Origin: Acidobacteriaceae bacterium
GTDB lineage: Bacteria > Acidobacteriota > Terriglobia > Bryobacterales > Bryobacteraceae
Direction of reading: 5' to 3'
Assembly (NCBI GenBank): GCA_020247055.1
Contig: JADCJL010000058.1
Location: 1 to 32,232 of the forward strand
DNA length: 32,232 bases
This document shows positions 20,444 to 29,916 of the stretch, piece after piece (within the stretch, counting starts at the first letter, position 1; the number at the start of each line of letters is the position of its first letter). Under the pieces are notes generated by a model. That model was given only the letters and a program-made list of their open reading frames with translations, made no database searches and was not told the origin of the DNA. The position numbers and the translations under genes were made by a program.

Positions 20444-22884
20444 TTGCCACGACTGCCCCTTTGCTGCCTCCGTTTCCGGCTTCGGCGCCGGCGGGGCCGA
20501 TTGAACTGGACCTGACGGAGGTGGCCGGCGTGGACGCCCAACTGGCCGCTATCCGGGATTCGCCGGCCACGGCGATTGCGCTGCCGGTGGGCCTTGCGTT
20601 TTATGCCGAGGTGGCGAAGTTCCGGGCGGCCCGGTATGTGGCGAACCGTCCGCTGTATCTCAAGGCGGTGCCTTCGCCGCGGCTGAATCAGATTCAACTG
20701 ACGCTGGCGGCGCTGGCGGCGCGCTTGGGGCGGGCGGATACGACGGTGTTGGTCAACGAGACCTTGGCGCCGCACCTGGCGGCTAACATCGAACACATTC
20801 TTACGGAGGAGTGCCAACTGCCGGAGGATCCGGCGGCGGGCTCTTACTTTATTGACAGCCTGACGCATCAACTCGCCGGTCTCGAGCCAGGGGAGGGGCG
20901 GGCGGCGGGGCCGCGGGCCGGGGAGCCGCCCTACCGGCGGGGCCCGTACGCTTCGATGTACGTGCAGCAGCCGTGGACCATCCGGCAGTACGCGGGGTTT
21001 TCAACGGCGGAGGCGTCGAACGCTTTCTACCGCCGGAATCTGGCGGCGGGGCAGAAGGGGCTTTCGGTGGCTTTCGATCTGCCGACGCATCGCGGCTACG
21101 ATTCGGACCATCCGCGGGCGCAGGCCGACGTGGGGCAGGCGGGCGTGGCCATTGATTCGGTTGAGGATATGCAGTTGCTGTTCGACCAGATTCCGCTGGG
21201 GGAGATCTCGGTTTCGATGACGATGAACGGGGCGGTGCTGCCGATTCTCGCCTTCTACATCGTGGCGGCCGAGGAGCAGGGGGTGGGGCCGGAGCAGTTG
21301 GCCGGGACGATTCAGAACGACATTCTGAAAGAGTTCATGGTGCGGAACACGTATATTTATCCGCCGGGTCCGTCGATGCGGATCGTGGCCGATATCTTCC
21401 GCTACTGCGCGGCGCACCTGCCGAAGTTCAATTCGATTTCGATCTCCGGCTACCACATGCAGGAGGCTGGGGCGACGGCGGCGCAGGAGTTGGCTTACAC
21501 GCTGGCCAACGGCCTCGAGTATGTCCGCGCGGGTTTGGCGGCGGGTTTGGCGATTGACGAGTTCGCACCGCGCCTGTCTTTTTTCTGGGGCATTTCGATG
21601 CACCTGTGCACGGAGGTGGCCAAGCTGCGCGCCGCGCGGGAGCTGTGGTTCGCCCTGCTGCAGCCGTTTGCGCCGCGGAATCCGAAGTCGAGCCTGCTGC
21701 GGGCGCATTGCCAGACGTCAGGCTGGAGCCTGGCGGCGCAGGACCCTTTCAATAACGTAACGCGGACAACGCTCGAAGCCTTTGCCGCCGTGGCCGGGCA
21801 TACGCAGTCGCTGCACACGAACGCGCTTGACGAGGCGCTGGCGCTGCCGACCGATTTTTCCGCGAAGATCGCCCGGGACACGCAGTTGATTCTGCAGAAG
21901 GAGACGGGGATTCCGGGGATTATCGATCCGCTGGGCGGGTCGTGGGCGGTGGAGGCGCTGACCGAGGAGTTGCTGGCGGAGGCGCGGGGGTTGATTGCCG
22001 AGGTGGAGGAGATGGGGGGCATGACGAAGGCGATTGAGGCGGGGCTGCCGCAGTCGCGGATTGAGGAGGCGGCGGCGCGGCGGCAGGCGGCGCTGGACTC
22101 CGGCCGCGAGGTGATCGTCGGGGTGAACAAGTATCCGCCGCCGGCGCCGACGGAGGTGCCGGTGCTATCGATAGATAACGCGCAGGTGCTGGCGACGCAG
22201 ACGGCGCGTTTGGCGCGGCTGAAGGCGAGGCGGGACGCGGGGGCGGTGGCCGAGGCGCTGGCGGCGTTGACGCGCGCGGAGGGGAATCTGCTGGAGTTGG
22301 CGATTACGGCGGCGCGGGCGCGGTGTACGCTGGGAGAGATTTCGGCGGCGCTCGAAGCGAAGTTCACGCGCTATCAGGCGACGCCGCGGGCGTTGACGGG
22401 GGTTTATGTGAAAGAGGCGGCGGAGGACCGGGAGTTTGCGGTGGCGCGGGAGCGAGTGGCGGAGTTTGCGCGGCAAGAGGGGCGGCAGCCGCGGATCTTG
22501 ATTGCCAAGCTGGGGCAGGATGGGCACGACCGGGGTGCGAAGGTGATCGCGTCGGCGTTTGCGGATCTGGGTTTTGACGTTGATCTGGGGCCGCTGTTTC
22601 AGATGCCGGCCGAGGTGGCGCGGCATGCGGTGGAGAACGATGTGCACGTGGTGGGGATATCAACGCTGGCGGGGGCGCACAAGCTGCTGGTGCCGGCCGT
22701 GATGGCGGAGATGGCGCGGCTGGGGCGGCCGGACATTGTGACGATTGTGGGCGGGGTGATTCCGCCGGGGGACCATGCGGCGCTGCTCGAGGCGGGGGTG
22801 GCGGCGATTTTTGGTCCGGGGACGGTGATTCCGGTGGCCGCCGGGCAGATATTGGACCATGTATGCCGCGGCTTCCGCGCCTGA
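20440..22884 (+). CDS. Methylmalonyl-CoA mutase, large-subunit type with fused MutA-like remnant
   Basis: Adenosylcobalamin enzyme converting methylmalonyl-CoA to succinyl-CoA; 814 residues. Residues from about 165 on match a complete Mut[39 protein letters not shown], the active-site His in [20 protein letters not shown], and the B12 domain with DGHDRG (DxHxxG), [14 protein letters not shown] and [11 protein letters not shown]. Residues about 50-150 are an extra piece: [33 protein letters not shown] and [14 protein letters not shown] match the end of the barrel of the small subunit MutA. The rest of MutA is absent and no separate mutA is here. The start overlaps the epimerase stop (ATGA); the end overlaps meaB by 22 nt. 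Confidence 0.93.
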   Translation: MIATTAPLLPPFPASAPAGPIELDLTEVAGVDAQLAAIRDSPATAIALPVGLAFYAEVAKFRAARYVANRPLYLKAVPSPRLNQIQLTLAALAARLGRADTTVLVNETLAPHLAANIEHILTEECQLPEDPAAGSYFIDSLTHQLAGLEPGEGRAAGPRAGEPPYRRGPYASMYVQQPWTIRQYAGFSTAEASNAFYRRNLAAGQKGLSVAFDLPTHRGYDSDHPRAQADVGQAGVAIDSVEDMQLLFDQIPLGEISVSMTMNGAVLPILAFYIVAAEEQGVGPEQLAGTIQNDILKEFMVRNTYIYPPGPSMRIVADIFRYCAAHLPKFNSISISGYHMQEAGATAAQELAYTLANGLEYVRAGLAAGLAIDEFAPRLSFFWGISMHLCTEVAKLRAARELWFALLQPFAPRNPKSSLLRAHCQTSGWSLAAQDPFNNVTRTTLEAFAAVAGHTQSLHTNALDEALALPTDFSAKIARDTQLILQKETGIPGIIDPLGGSWAVEALTEELLAEARGLIAEVEEMGGMTKAIEAGLPQSRIEEAAARRQAALDSGREVIVGVNKYPPPAPTEVPVLSIDNAQVLATQTARLARLKARRDAGAVAEALAALTRAEGNLLELAITAARARCTLGEISAALEAKFTRYQATPRALTGVYVKEAAEDREFAVARERVAEFARQEGRQPRILIAKLGQDGHDRGAKVIASAFADLGFDVDLGPLFQMPAEVARHAVENDVHVVGISTLAGAHKLLVPAVMAEMARLGRPDIVTIVGGVIPPGDHAALLEAGVAAIFGPGTVIPVAAGQILDHVCRGFRA

Positions 22885-23807
22885 CGGCGGCTCAATATCG
22901 CGACGGGATTCTCGGGAGGGACCGGGCGGTGCTGGCGCGCGCGCTGACGCTGGTCGAATCCGAGTTGGCGGCTGATGAGCCGCTGGCGCGGGAGGTGTTG
23001 GCGGCGGTGCTGCCGCATACGGGGCGGTCGCTGCGGTTAGGGATCACGGGGGTTCCCGGGGCGGGGAAGTCGACGCTGATTGAGGCGTTGGGCGGGGAGA
23101 TTGGGCGGCCGTTGGCGGTGCTTTCGGTGGACCCTTCGTCGCCGGCGACGGGCGGGTCGATTTTGGGGGACAAGACGCGGATGGAGCGGCTGGGGCGGAG
23201 CCCGGATGCGTTCATCCGGCCGAGTCCGGCGCGGGGGCATTTGGGGGGCGTGGCGCGGAGAACGCGGGAGAGTATTTTGTTGTGCGAGGCGGCGGGATTT
23301 GAGGTGATTTTCGTCGAGACGGTGGGGGTGGGGCAGTCCGAGACGGCGGTGCGTCAAATGACGGACTGCTTTTTGCTTTTGCTGTTGCCCGGGGCGGGGG
23401 ATGAGGTGCAGGGGATGAAGCGCGGCATTCTGGAGTTGACCGATGTGGTGGCGGTGAACAAGGCGGACGGGGAGAATGCGGCGCGGGCGCGGCAGACGCA
23501 GCGGTCCTACGCGGCGGCGCTGCATCTGTTTGCGGCGGCGGCGCCGCCGGTGCTGACCTGTTCGGCGCGTACGGGGGAGGGGGTGGCGGCGTTGTGGCAG
23601 GCGGTGCGGGCGCAGGCGGATCCGGGGCGGCGTCCGGGGCAGGTGATGGCGTGGTTTGACGAGTTGCTGCGGGAGCGGTTATGGCAGCGGTTCCACGCCG
23701 ATGGGGAGGTGGCGGCGCGGCGGGGGGAGTTGGAGGCGGCGCTGCGGGAGGGGCGGATGACGGCGCCGGAGGCGGTGGCGCGGCTGCTGGGTCAGACGGG
23801 GGCGTAG
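22863..23807 (+). CDS. meaB: MeaB/ArgK-family GTPase, mutase chaperone
   Basis: 314 residues. MeaB guards methylmalonyl-CoA mutase: it uses GTP to gate loading of adenosylcobalamin and protects the enzyme from inactivation. Seen: P-loop GVPGAGKST (about 61-69), the following [28 protein letters not shown], the G3-like [10 protein letters not shown], and the base-recognition VNKAD. A C-terminal dimerisation-arm-like helix ([18 protein letters not shown]) follows. Its start lies 22 nt inside the end of the mutase gene, which is a tight translational coupling and supports the assignment. It converges on the RES toxin gene, whose end overlaps by 16 bp. Confidence 0.93.
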   Translation: MPRLPRLTAAQYRDGILGRDRAVLARALTLVESELAADEPLAREVLAAVLPHTGRSLRLGITGVPGAGKSTLIEALGGEIGRPLAVLSVDPSSPATGGSILGDKTRMERLGRSPDAFIRPSPARGHLGGVARRTRESILLCEAAGFEVIFVETVGVGQSETAVRQMTDCFLLLLLPGAGDEVQGMKRGILELTDVVAVNKADGENAARARQTQRSYAAALHLFAAAAPPVLTCSARTGEGVAALWQAVRAQADPGRRPGQVMAWFDELLRERLWQRFHADGEVAARRGELEAALREGRMTAPEAVARLLGQTGA

Positions 23808-24505
23808 CGGAAGACGAAGCGCTCGCTGCCTTCGCGCTGCCAGACGGCGCCGGCGGGGCTGACGGTGAGCCACCAGGTTTCGCGTTCGAGCGGGTCGCGG
23901 GGGCGGATGGCGCGGCCGGTAAGGACGGCGTAGCAGCGGCCGGGTGCGGGGTCGCGGACCGAGCGGTAGGCGATCCACTCGGCGCCGGCTGCGCGGGCGA
24001 GGCGGCCGAGTTCCTGCGTGGCGGTGTAGTCGGCCGGGTGGGTCCAGCGGGCGGCGTCGGCGCTGAGCGGGGGCTTTTCGAGATCGACGCCGCGGCCGGC
24101 GGCGCCGAACCGGAAGAGGGTTTGGGCGGCGGCGGGGAGGTGGCCGAGCCCCTCGCTCTCGGCGACAAAGCGCCAGCGCCAGTAGCCGACCTCGGCGCAG
24201 GCGGTGCGGCGGTGGGCGGCGCCGTAGAGGACCCCGGGGTCGCCCCAGCCGCGGAAGCGGGAGCCGGCGCCGGCGGGGGGATAGCGGAAGGGGGTGCTGA
24301 GGAGGTAGTGCAGGCCGTCGGCGCCCTCCGGCAGCGGGGGCTTGCTCTCTTCGAGGATGCGTTCGAGCAGGTCCTGGCGGCGGGGATCGCCGGCGGCGAG
24401 GCGGAGGGTGGAGACGACGTGCTGGCCTTCGACGGCGCGCCAGGCTTTCCACCGGCCGGGGAGCAGGGCGGCGGCGAGGGGTTCAGATGCGAGCGCGGGA
24501 GGCAT
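23792..24505 (-). CDS. RES-domain toxin
   Basis: 237 residues of the RES family, toxins related to ADP-ribosyltransferases that degrade NAD+. The three residues naming the family are placed as expected: Arg in SRFRGWGDPGVLYGA, Glu in CAEVGYWR, and Ser in WIAYRSVRD. The segment VLYGAAHRRTACAEV is the usual N-terminal core. The ATG at 24505 lies within the end of the antitoxin gene (23-nt overlap), so toxin translation depends on the antitoxin message. It converges on meaB. Confidence 0.85.
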   Translation of the reverse strand: MPPALASEPLAAALLPGRWKAWRAVEGQHVVSTLRLAAGDPRRQDLLERILEESKPPLPEGADGLHYLLSTPFRYPPAGAGSRFRGWGDPGVLYGAAHRRTACAEVGYWRWRFVAESEGLGHLPAAAQTLFRFGAAGRGVDLEKPPLSADAARWTHPADYTATQELGRLARAAGAEWIAYRSVRDPAPGRCYAVLTGRAIRPRDPLERETWWLTVSPAGAVWQREGSERFVFRYAPV

Positions 24506-24878
24506 CGAGGTAGTGGACGACGCGGACGAAGGAGTCGATTTCGTGCAGCATGGCGGCCGGGGTACCGGCGAGGCCGGAGTTGGCGCTGTGCAGCCAGCGG
24601 CGGGCGTGTTCTTCGCTGCCGCCGGTGATGGAATCGAGGCTGCGGAACAGGCGGACGAAGAGGGCGGCCAGCTGCCACTCCTTACCGGCGGGGTCGAGGA
24701 GATAGCGGCCGGCGGCCATGCGGGAGACGCTGGCGGGGGAGAGGCCGAGGATGCGGGCTAAGTCGGCCTGGGAGACGTTGAGGATGGCGGCCGCGCGCAG
24801 CACGGCTTCGGTGAGCACCCCCCGCGCGGTTTCCGACCGCGTCCCCTCCTGCGCCAAGACTTGTTTTGCACGCGCCAT
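24483..24878 (-). CDS. Xre/MbcA/ParS-type antitoxin
   Basis: About 131 residues. The central helix-turn-helix is LNVSQADLARILGLSPASVSRMAAGRYLL, followed by the DUF2384-type toxin-binding helices (WQLAALFVRLFRSLDSITGG, ARRWLHSANSGLAGTPAAML). In RES-Xre pairs this protein neutralises the toxin and represses the operon. Start chosen at 24878, which has AGGAG upstream; the open frame extends to 24908 but that adds residues from the promoter. A palindrome (24884-24901) lies right before the gene. Confidence 0.88.
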   Translation of the reverse strand: MARAKQVLAQEGTRSETARGVLTEAVLRAAAILNVSQADLARILGLSPASVSRMAAGRYLLDPAGKEWQLAALFVRLFRSLDSITGGSEEHARRWLHSANSGLAGTPAAMLHEIDSFVRVVHYLDASRARI

Positions 24879-24883
24879 GAAAG

Positions 24884-24901
24884 ATTTCTCCTGAGAGAAA
24901 T
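24884..24901. promoter_or_regulatory. Palindromic operator of the RES-Xre operon
   Basis: Arms ATTTCTC (24884-24890) and GAGAAAT (24895-24901) are exact reverse complements around CTGA. The site covers the antitoxin ribosome binding site and touches the -10 element, as expected for autorepression by the Xre antitoxin. Confidence 0.7.
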
Positions 24902-24927
24902 ATCTCATAACGTTTCCAAAGAAACAA
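24899..24927 (-). promoter_or_regulatory. Candidate promoter of the RES-Xre operon
   Basis: On the - strand, TTGTTT (24922-24927) and GATATT (24899-24904) are separated by 17 nt, a normal sigma70-type spacing. Each keeps only part of its consensus, so this is a prediction from spacing and position. Confidence 0.45.
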
Positions 24928-25009
24928 GTGCTCCCTCCCCCTTTTTCTCCACTGCGGAAACAGGTATATTATTAGCTTCCGTTCGCCAAACCGCTTAGGA
25001 GTCTCGCCG

Positions 25010-27628
25010 ATGCGCTTGTTGCTCGCTGCTTTTGCTCTGCCGTTATTCGCCGCTGATCCGGCGGAGTTTTTTGAGTCCAAAGTTCGTCCGGTTTTGGCGA
25101 ATCGTTGTTACTCCTGCCATGCGTTGACGCCGCAGTCCGGGCTGGCGGTGAACTCCCGCGCCGCGCTTTTAAAGGGTGGGCAGCGTGGTCCGGCGGTGGT
25201 GCCGGGTAAGCCGGACGAGAGCCTGTTATTGACGGCGGTGCGCCATGCCGACCCGAAGCTGCAGATGCCGTTCAATCAACCGAAGCTATCGGCGGCGGAG
25301 ATTGCGGATCTGGCGAGTTGGATCAGCGCGGGTGCGCCGTGGCCGGAAGCGGCGGTTTCGCAGAAGTCGAATGCGCCGATGGTGATTACGGCCGAGCAGC
25401 GGAGTTACTGGGCGTTTGCCCCGCTGGCGAAGCCGGCCGCGGGTACGTCGATTGATAGTCTGGTGCGGGCGCGCCTGACGGCCAAGGGGCTCGTGCAGAA
25501 CCCGCCGGCGGCAAAGCGGGATTTGATTCGCCGGGCTTATTTTGATCTGACGGGGCTGCCGCCTTCGGCGGCGGCGGTTGATGCGTTTCTCGCCGACCGG
25601 TCGCCGGAGGCGTTTGCGAAGGTGGTGGATCAACTACTGGCTTCGCCGCGGTACGGCGAGCGGTGGGGCCGTTACTGGCTCGATATTGCCCGGTATGCCG
25701 ATGATAAGCTGTCGAACGACGTGTTTGATCCGTATCCGAACTCGTTCCGGTACCGGAATTGGGTGATTGCGGCGATGAATCGGGACATGCCTTATGACCT
25801 GTTTGTGAAGGCGCAGATTGCCGGTGATTTGCTGCCGAAACACGAGCAGCACCCGGACCTGGCGGTGGGGTTGGGTTTCTACGGGCTGAGTCCCGAACTG
25901 GTAGACGACCGGGTGGACGCCACCACGCGCGGCTTTCTCGCGATGACGGCGGCGTGCGCCCAGTGTCATGACCATAAGTTCGACCCGATTCCGACGCGCG
26001 ACTTTTACGCGCTGCAGGGCGTGTTCTCCTCGACCAAACGGAGCGAATTGCCGCTGGCGCCGGCCGCCGAGGTGGCCGAGTACAAGCGCAAGGAAGCGAA
26101 GGTGAAGGAGCTTGAAGCCCGGATTCAGACGTTTCTGCACGAGCAGGCGACGAGCATGGCGAAGATTCTGACGATGCAGTCGCCGCAGTATCTGGCGGCG
26201 GCGCGGCGGGTGCTGGTGGGTCCGAATCCGGTGACGGTGGAGGCGGCGGCCGCGGCGGACCATCTGGACTTGGGGGTGCTCAAGAACTGGGTGCGGTATC
26301 TGAAGACCGGGCCCGAGGATAACCAGTATCTGAAGGGTTGGCAGAGCGAGTCGTTCGACGCCAATGCCTTCCGCGACCAGTGTTTCCGGGTGTTGGCCGA
26401 GCGGGACCGCGTGGACGAAGAGAACCTGGTCCGCAAGGCGAACGCCAAGGGCGCCAAGAACGTGGATGGTTATGTGACGGTGTCGCTGAAGACGGAGGAT
26501 TTCTTCCTGTGGCGCGACCTGTACTTCTCGGACTTCTACGGCAAGGAGTTCAAGCAGGAGGAGGACGGGATTCTGTATTTTGGCCCGAACCGGGGGTATC
26601 TGACCTCGGACGGGACGATTGAGCGGTTTCTGACCGGTCCCTGGGCGGAGCACCTGAAGGCGCTGCGGGCCGAACTGAAGGAGCGGAAGGCGGCGCTGCC
26701 GGCGCAGTATGCCTATGCCCACGTGATTGAGGATCTGCCCAACCCGAAGAACCAGCGGATTCACATCAACGGGCAGCCGGACAATTTGGGGCCGGAGGTT
26801 CCGCGGGGCTTTCTATCGGTTCTCAACGAGAAGCCGTTTACGACGGGCAGCGGGCGACTGGAACTGGCCAACGCCATGGTGGCGCCCGAGAATGCGCTGA
26901 CGCCGCGGGTGATGGTGAACCGGGTATGGGCGCATCACTTCGGCGAGGGAATTGTGCCGACGGTGAGTAACTTCGGGCGGATGGGCGGGAAACCGAGCAA
27001 TCAGGAGTTACTGGACTATCTGGCGGCGAGTTTTGTCAACAACGGTTGGTCGCTCAAGAAGCTGCACCGCGAGATCCTGCTTTCGGCCACCTATCAGCTT
27101 TCGGCGGCGAACACGCCGGCCGGTGTCGAGAAGGACCCGGCGAACCGGCTGTTGTGGCGGGCCAACCGGCAGCGGCTGGACGCCGAGAGTCTGCGCGACG
27201 CGCTGCTCGAGGCTTCGGCGGAGCTCGACGTGACGCCGGGCGCCGAGCCGGCCGACCTGGCGGCCAACGAGACGCGGAAGCGGACCATTTACGGGCTCGT
27301 GTCGCGCCGGAAGCTGGACGGTACGCTGGCCCTGTTCGACTTCCCGAACCCCAACGCGACGGGCGAGCAGCGCAACGTGACGGCCACGGCCCTGCAGCAG
27401 CTTTTCTTCCTGAACAGCGACTTTGTGGACGCCCGGGCGCGGAAGCTGGCGGCGGATGCGGCGAAGGCCACCGACCGGGTGGGCTTCCTCTACCGCGCCG
27501 TCTTCTCCCGCAACCCGGAACCGGAGGAGCGGAAGCTGAGTATGGAATTCACGCAGACGGCCAAGGACCCGTGGACGCAACTGGCCAAGGCGCTGCTCAG
27601 CTCGAACGAATTCCTGTTTGTAAATTAA
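25010..27628 (+). CDS. PSCyt1-PSCyt2-PSD1 cytochrome-domain protein (DUF1549/DUF1553)
   Basis: 872 residues, exported (signal MRLLLAAFALPLFAADP). PSCyt1 carries the heme site CYSCH at residues 33-37. PSCyt2/DUF1549 follows (SIDSLVRARL, LIRRAYFDLTGLPP, YGERWGRYWLDIARYAD, and a second CxxCH in TAACAQCHDHKFDPIP). PSD1/DUF1553 is the C-terminal part (NRVWAHHFGEGIVPTVSNFG, ATYQLSAA, RRKLDGTLALFDFPNPN, QQLFFLNS). These proteins are abundant in Planctomycetes and Solibacteres and are linked to polymer degradation or surface redox processes, but no reaction is proven. GGAG lies before the ATG. The DUF1501 gene starts 8 bp after its stop; the two are almost always paired. A TATATT at 24968 may be its -10. 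Confidence 0.93.
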   Translation: MRLLLAAFALPLFAADPAEFFESKVRPVLANRCYSCHALTPQSGLAVNSRAALLKGGQRGPAVVPGKPDESLLLTAVRHADPKLQMPFNQPKLSAAEIADLASWISAGAPWPEAAVSQKSNAPMVITAEQRSYWAFAPLAKPAAGTSIDSLVRARLTAKGLVQNPPAAKRDLIRRAYFDLTGLPPSAAAVDAFLADRSPEAFAKVVDQLLASPRYGERWGRYWLDIARYADDKLSNDVFDPYPNSFRYRNWVIAAMNRDMPYDLFVKAQIAGDLLPKHEQHPDLAVGLGFYGLSPELVDDRVDATTRGFLAMTAACAQCHDHKFDPIPTRDFYALQGVFSSTKRSELPLAPAAEVAEYKRKEAKVKELEARIQTFLHEQATSMAKILTMQSPQYLAAARRVLVGPNPVTVEAAAAADHLDLGVLKNWVRYLKTGPEDNQYLKGWQSESFDANAFRDQCFRVLAERDRVDEENLVRKANAKGAKNVDGYVTVSLKTEDFFLWRDLYFSDFYGKEFKQEEDGILYFGPNRGYLTSDGTIERFLTGPWAEHLKALRAELKERKAALPAQYAYAHVIEDLPNPKNQRIHINGQPDNLGPEVPRGFLSVLNEKPFTTGSGRLELANAMVAPENALTPRVMVNRVWAHHFGEGIVPTVSNFGRMGGKPSNQELLDYLAASFVNNGWSLKKLHREILLSATYQLSAANTPAGVEKDPANRLLWRANRQRLDAESLRDALLEASAELDVTPGAEPADLAANETRKRTIYGLVSRRKLDGTLALFDFPNPNATGEQRNVTATALQQLFFLNSDFVDARARKLAADAAKATDRVGFLYRAVFSRNPEPEERKLSMEFTQTAKDPWTQLAKALLSSNEFLFVN

Positions 27629-27636
27629 GGACACCC

Positions 27637-29031
27637 ATGATGAACCGCCGCGACGCACTCAAGACCCTCGGAACCGGCTTCGGCATGATCGGCCTGGCGA
27701 ATAACATTGCCGCTGCCACCGGCCCGCACTTTACGCCGAAAGCGAAATCGGTGATCTTCCTGTTTTTCAACGGGGGCCCGTCGCAGGTCGATACGTTTGA
27801 CCCGAAGCCGGCGCTCGACAAGTTCCACGGCACGCTGCCGCCGGGGCAGACGAAGATGGGGCAGGGAACGCTGATGCGTTCGCCGTTTTCGTTCCAGAAG
27901 TACGGGCAATCGGGGATTGAGGTCTCCGAGATTTTCCGGCAGGTGGGCGAGTGCATTGACGACATTTGCGTAGTCCGGTCGATGTACTGTGACCTGCCGG
28001 CGCATCCGCAGGCGATGCTGCAGATGAACATTGGCCGGATCATTCCGGGCTTTCCGTCCTGGGGATCGTGGCTGACGTACGGCCTGGGCAGCGAGAACAA
28101 GAATCTGCCGGGCTTTGTGGCGCTGTGCGCCGGGGTGCCGGACGTGGGCGCGAACCTATGGGGCAACGCCTTCCTACCGTCGGTCTACCAAGGGACTTAT
28201 GTACCTAACGACGAGGCGGACCCGGAGAAGATGATTCAGCATCTGCGCAACGCGACCACCTCGCTGGCCGAACAGCGCAAGACGCTCGATTTTCTGAACA
28301 AGTTGAACGGTCTTGAGCTATCCAAGCGCGGGGCGGACCCGTTGCTCGAGGGCCGCATCCAATCGATGGAGGTGGCCTACCGGATGCAGGCCGAGGCGAT
28401 GGATGCGTTTGATATTTCGAAGGAGCCGGCGAAGGTGCAGGCGGCTTACGGGGTGACGCGCAATCCGGACGAAGCCGAGATGAAGATCAAGTCGGCGACG
28501 CGGGACGGCGACTTTGCGCGGGGGTGCCTGGTAGCGCGGCGGTTAGTCGAGCGGGGGGTGCGGGCGGTACAGGTCTACTTCGGCAACGATAAGCCGTGGG
28601 ACAGCCACCACAATATTCTGGTCCACCGGAAGCTGGCGCAGCAGGCCGATCAGCCGATTGCGGCGCTGCTCAAGGATCTGAAGGCGTCGGGACTGCTGAA
28701 AGAGACGCTGGTGGTGATTGGCGGCGAGTTCGGACGGCGTCCGTGGATTGAGACCAACGGGCGGATCAACGTGCAGAACGGGCGGGACCACAACAACGAG
28801 GGTTTCACGTATCTGCTGGCCGGGGCGGGGGTGAAGGGCGGGACGGTTTATGGGGCCACGGATGAGTTTGGCGGCCGGGCGGTGGAGAAGCGGGCGCACG
28901 TGCACGACTTACACGCGACGATTCTGCATCTCATGGGGATCGATCACACGCGCCTCACCTATCCCTACAGCGGGCGTTTCTTCCGGCTGACCGATGTGGC
29001 GGGTCAAGTGATGAACGACGTTTTGGCCTAG
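27637..29031 (+). CDS. DUF1501 exported protein (sulfatase-like fold)
   Basis: 464 residues. N-terminal Tat-type signal: MMNRRDALKTLGTGFGMIGL. The body starts KSVIFLFFNGGPSQVDTFDP, the first strand of an alkaline-phosphatase/sulfatase-like fold, with later metal-site-like segments WDSHHNI, VVIGGEFGRRPW and GRDHNNEGFTYLLAG, and ends HVHDLHATILHLMGIDHTRL. DUF1501 proteins are partners of PSD1 proteins; their activity is unknown. AGGA five bases before the ATG at 27637. The frame is open upstream over the end of the PSD1 gene, but that part is antisense-like glycine-rich sequence without coding character. Confidence 0.93.
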   Translation: MMNRRDALKTLGTGFGMIGLANNIAAATGPHFTPKAKSVIFLFFNGGPSQVDTFDPKPALDKFHGTLPPGQTKMGQGTLMRSPFSFQKYGQSGIEVSEIFRQVGECIDDICVVRSMYCDLPAHPQAMLQMNIGRIIPGFPSWGSWLTYGLGSENKNLPGFVALCAGVPDVGANLWGNAFLPSVYQGTYVPNDEADPEKMIQHLRNATTSLAEQRKTLDFLNKLNGLELSKRGADPLLEGRIQSMEVAYRMQAEAMDAFDISKEPAKVQAAYGVTRNPDEAEMKIKSATRDGDFARGCLVARRLVERGVRAVQVYFGNDKPWDSHHNILVHRKLAQQADQPIAALLKDLKASGLLKETLVVIGGEFGRRPWIETNGRINVQNGRDHNNEGFTYLLAGAGVKGGTVYGATDEFGGRAVEKRAHVHDLHATILHLMGIDHTRLTYPYSGRFFRLTDVAGQVMNDVLA

Positions 29032-29044
29032 GCTCAACGCCCCG

Positions 29045-29572
29045 ATGTCGACCACGGTTACCGCGGCGCAGCTTGAAGCGGCTTTGGAGGCGTTCGTCGC
29101 CTGCCCGGATGAGGAGCGGTTTGCCGTGCTGTTCCGGCTGCTGGCTCCGCAACTGCTCGTCTATTTCCGGGCCCGCGGTTGCGAGGCCGGGGTGGCCGAA
29201 GACCTGACGCAGGAGGTGATGTTGACCCTGTTCCGGAAGGTGGACGGGCTGCGGGACCGCGACCTGTTCCGGCCGTGGCTGTTCCGCATTGCCAAGAACG
29301 CTCTGCTGCAGCACCTGCGCAAACAGGGACAGCGAGTGGAGACGGTGGCGCTAGCCGACCGCCTCGAGGGCGTGGCGTGGAATCCGTTCGCCGGCCTGGC
29401 GTTGGGCGAGTGGCTCGCGTGTCTGCCGGAAGCGGACCGGGAGTTGCTCCTGCTGCGTTATGTGGACGGATTCACGCATCATGAGATCGCGGCATTGCTG
29501 GAGATTCCGATGGGAACGGTACAGTGGCGCGTTTTTCAGCTAAAAAAGAAGTTGGCGGAACATTTTCGATGA
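29045..29572 (+). CDS. ECF-type RNA polymerase sigma factor
   Basis: 175 residues with regions 2 and 4 only. Region 2: EDLTQEVMLTLFRKVDGL and LFRPWLFRIAKNALLQHLRK. Region 4: LPEADRELLLLRYVDGFTHHE, then IAALLEIPMGTVQWRVFQLKK as the DNA-binding HTH. Such factors direct transcription in response to a signal, normally held by an anti-sigma factor encoded next to them. The next gene overlaps by 4 nt (ATGA) and is the positional candidate, although it shows no known anti-sigma motif. It starts 13 bp after the DUF1501 stop. Confidence 0.93.
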   Translation: MSTTVTAAQLEAALEAFVACPDEERFAVLFRLLAPQLLVYFRARGCEAGVAEDLTQEVMLTLFRKVDGLRDRDLFRPWLFRIAKNALLQHLRKQGQRVETVALADRLEGVAWNPFAGLALGEWLACLPEADRELLLLRYVDGFTHHEIAALLEIPMGTVQWRVFQLKKKLAEHFR

Positions 29573-29916
29573 ACTGGGAGTTGGCATTGCAGCAGGAGGG
29601 GGCGCGGTGGCGCGCGGCTTCGTCGGCGGGCGCTCCGGACGTGGAGCGTTTGTTGCGCGGCACCATGGCGCGGCTCGGCGGCAGCGGTCTGCGGGCCGAA
29701 GAGGCCTTGGCGCTGCTAGGGCATCTGCTGGAGCCGCTGTGCGGAAGCAGCGGAGCCGCGTCGGCCATGGCGACGGCCGCGCGGCAGTGCGGCGGGGTCT
29801 CGCGCCGGACCTGGCCGCGGTTTGTAACTTCCTTAAGTGAACTGATCGGTTCGTTTTGCGGCCTGGCCGCCGGACAGTTGGTCGGGCAGGCCGGCCATTC
29901 GCTCGAGGTCGCCTAG
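29569..29916 (+). CDS. Unrecognised small protein coupled to the ECF sigma factor
   Basis: 115 residues, starting at an ATG that overlaps the sigma-factor stop (ATGA). I recognise no domain. Seen: MNWELALQQEGARWRAASSA, a helical, Ala/Leu-rich middle (LRAEEALALLGHLLEPLCGS), several cysteines (including AARQCGGVSRRTWPR), and a mildly hydrophobic end (LIGSFCGLAAGQLVGQAGHS) that is too weak to call a membrane segment. No zinc-type HxxxCxxC anti-sigma motif. Position alone suggests a sigma-factor partner. The next gene begins directly after its stop codon. Confidence 0.65.
   Translation: MNWELALQQEGARWRAASSAGAPDVERLLRGTMARLGGSGLRAEEALALLGHLLEPLCGSSGAASAMATAARQCGGVSRRTWPRFVTSLSELIGSFCGLAAGQLVGQAGHSLEVA

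Noticed and set aside
23212-24678. Long - strand frame of 488 codons
   Set aside because: Almost only Pro, Ala and Ser; shadows meaB, the RES toxin and the antitoxin, all of which have clear motifs.
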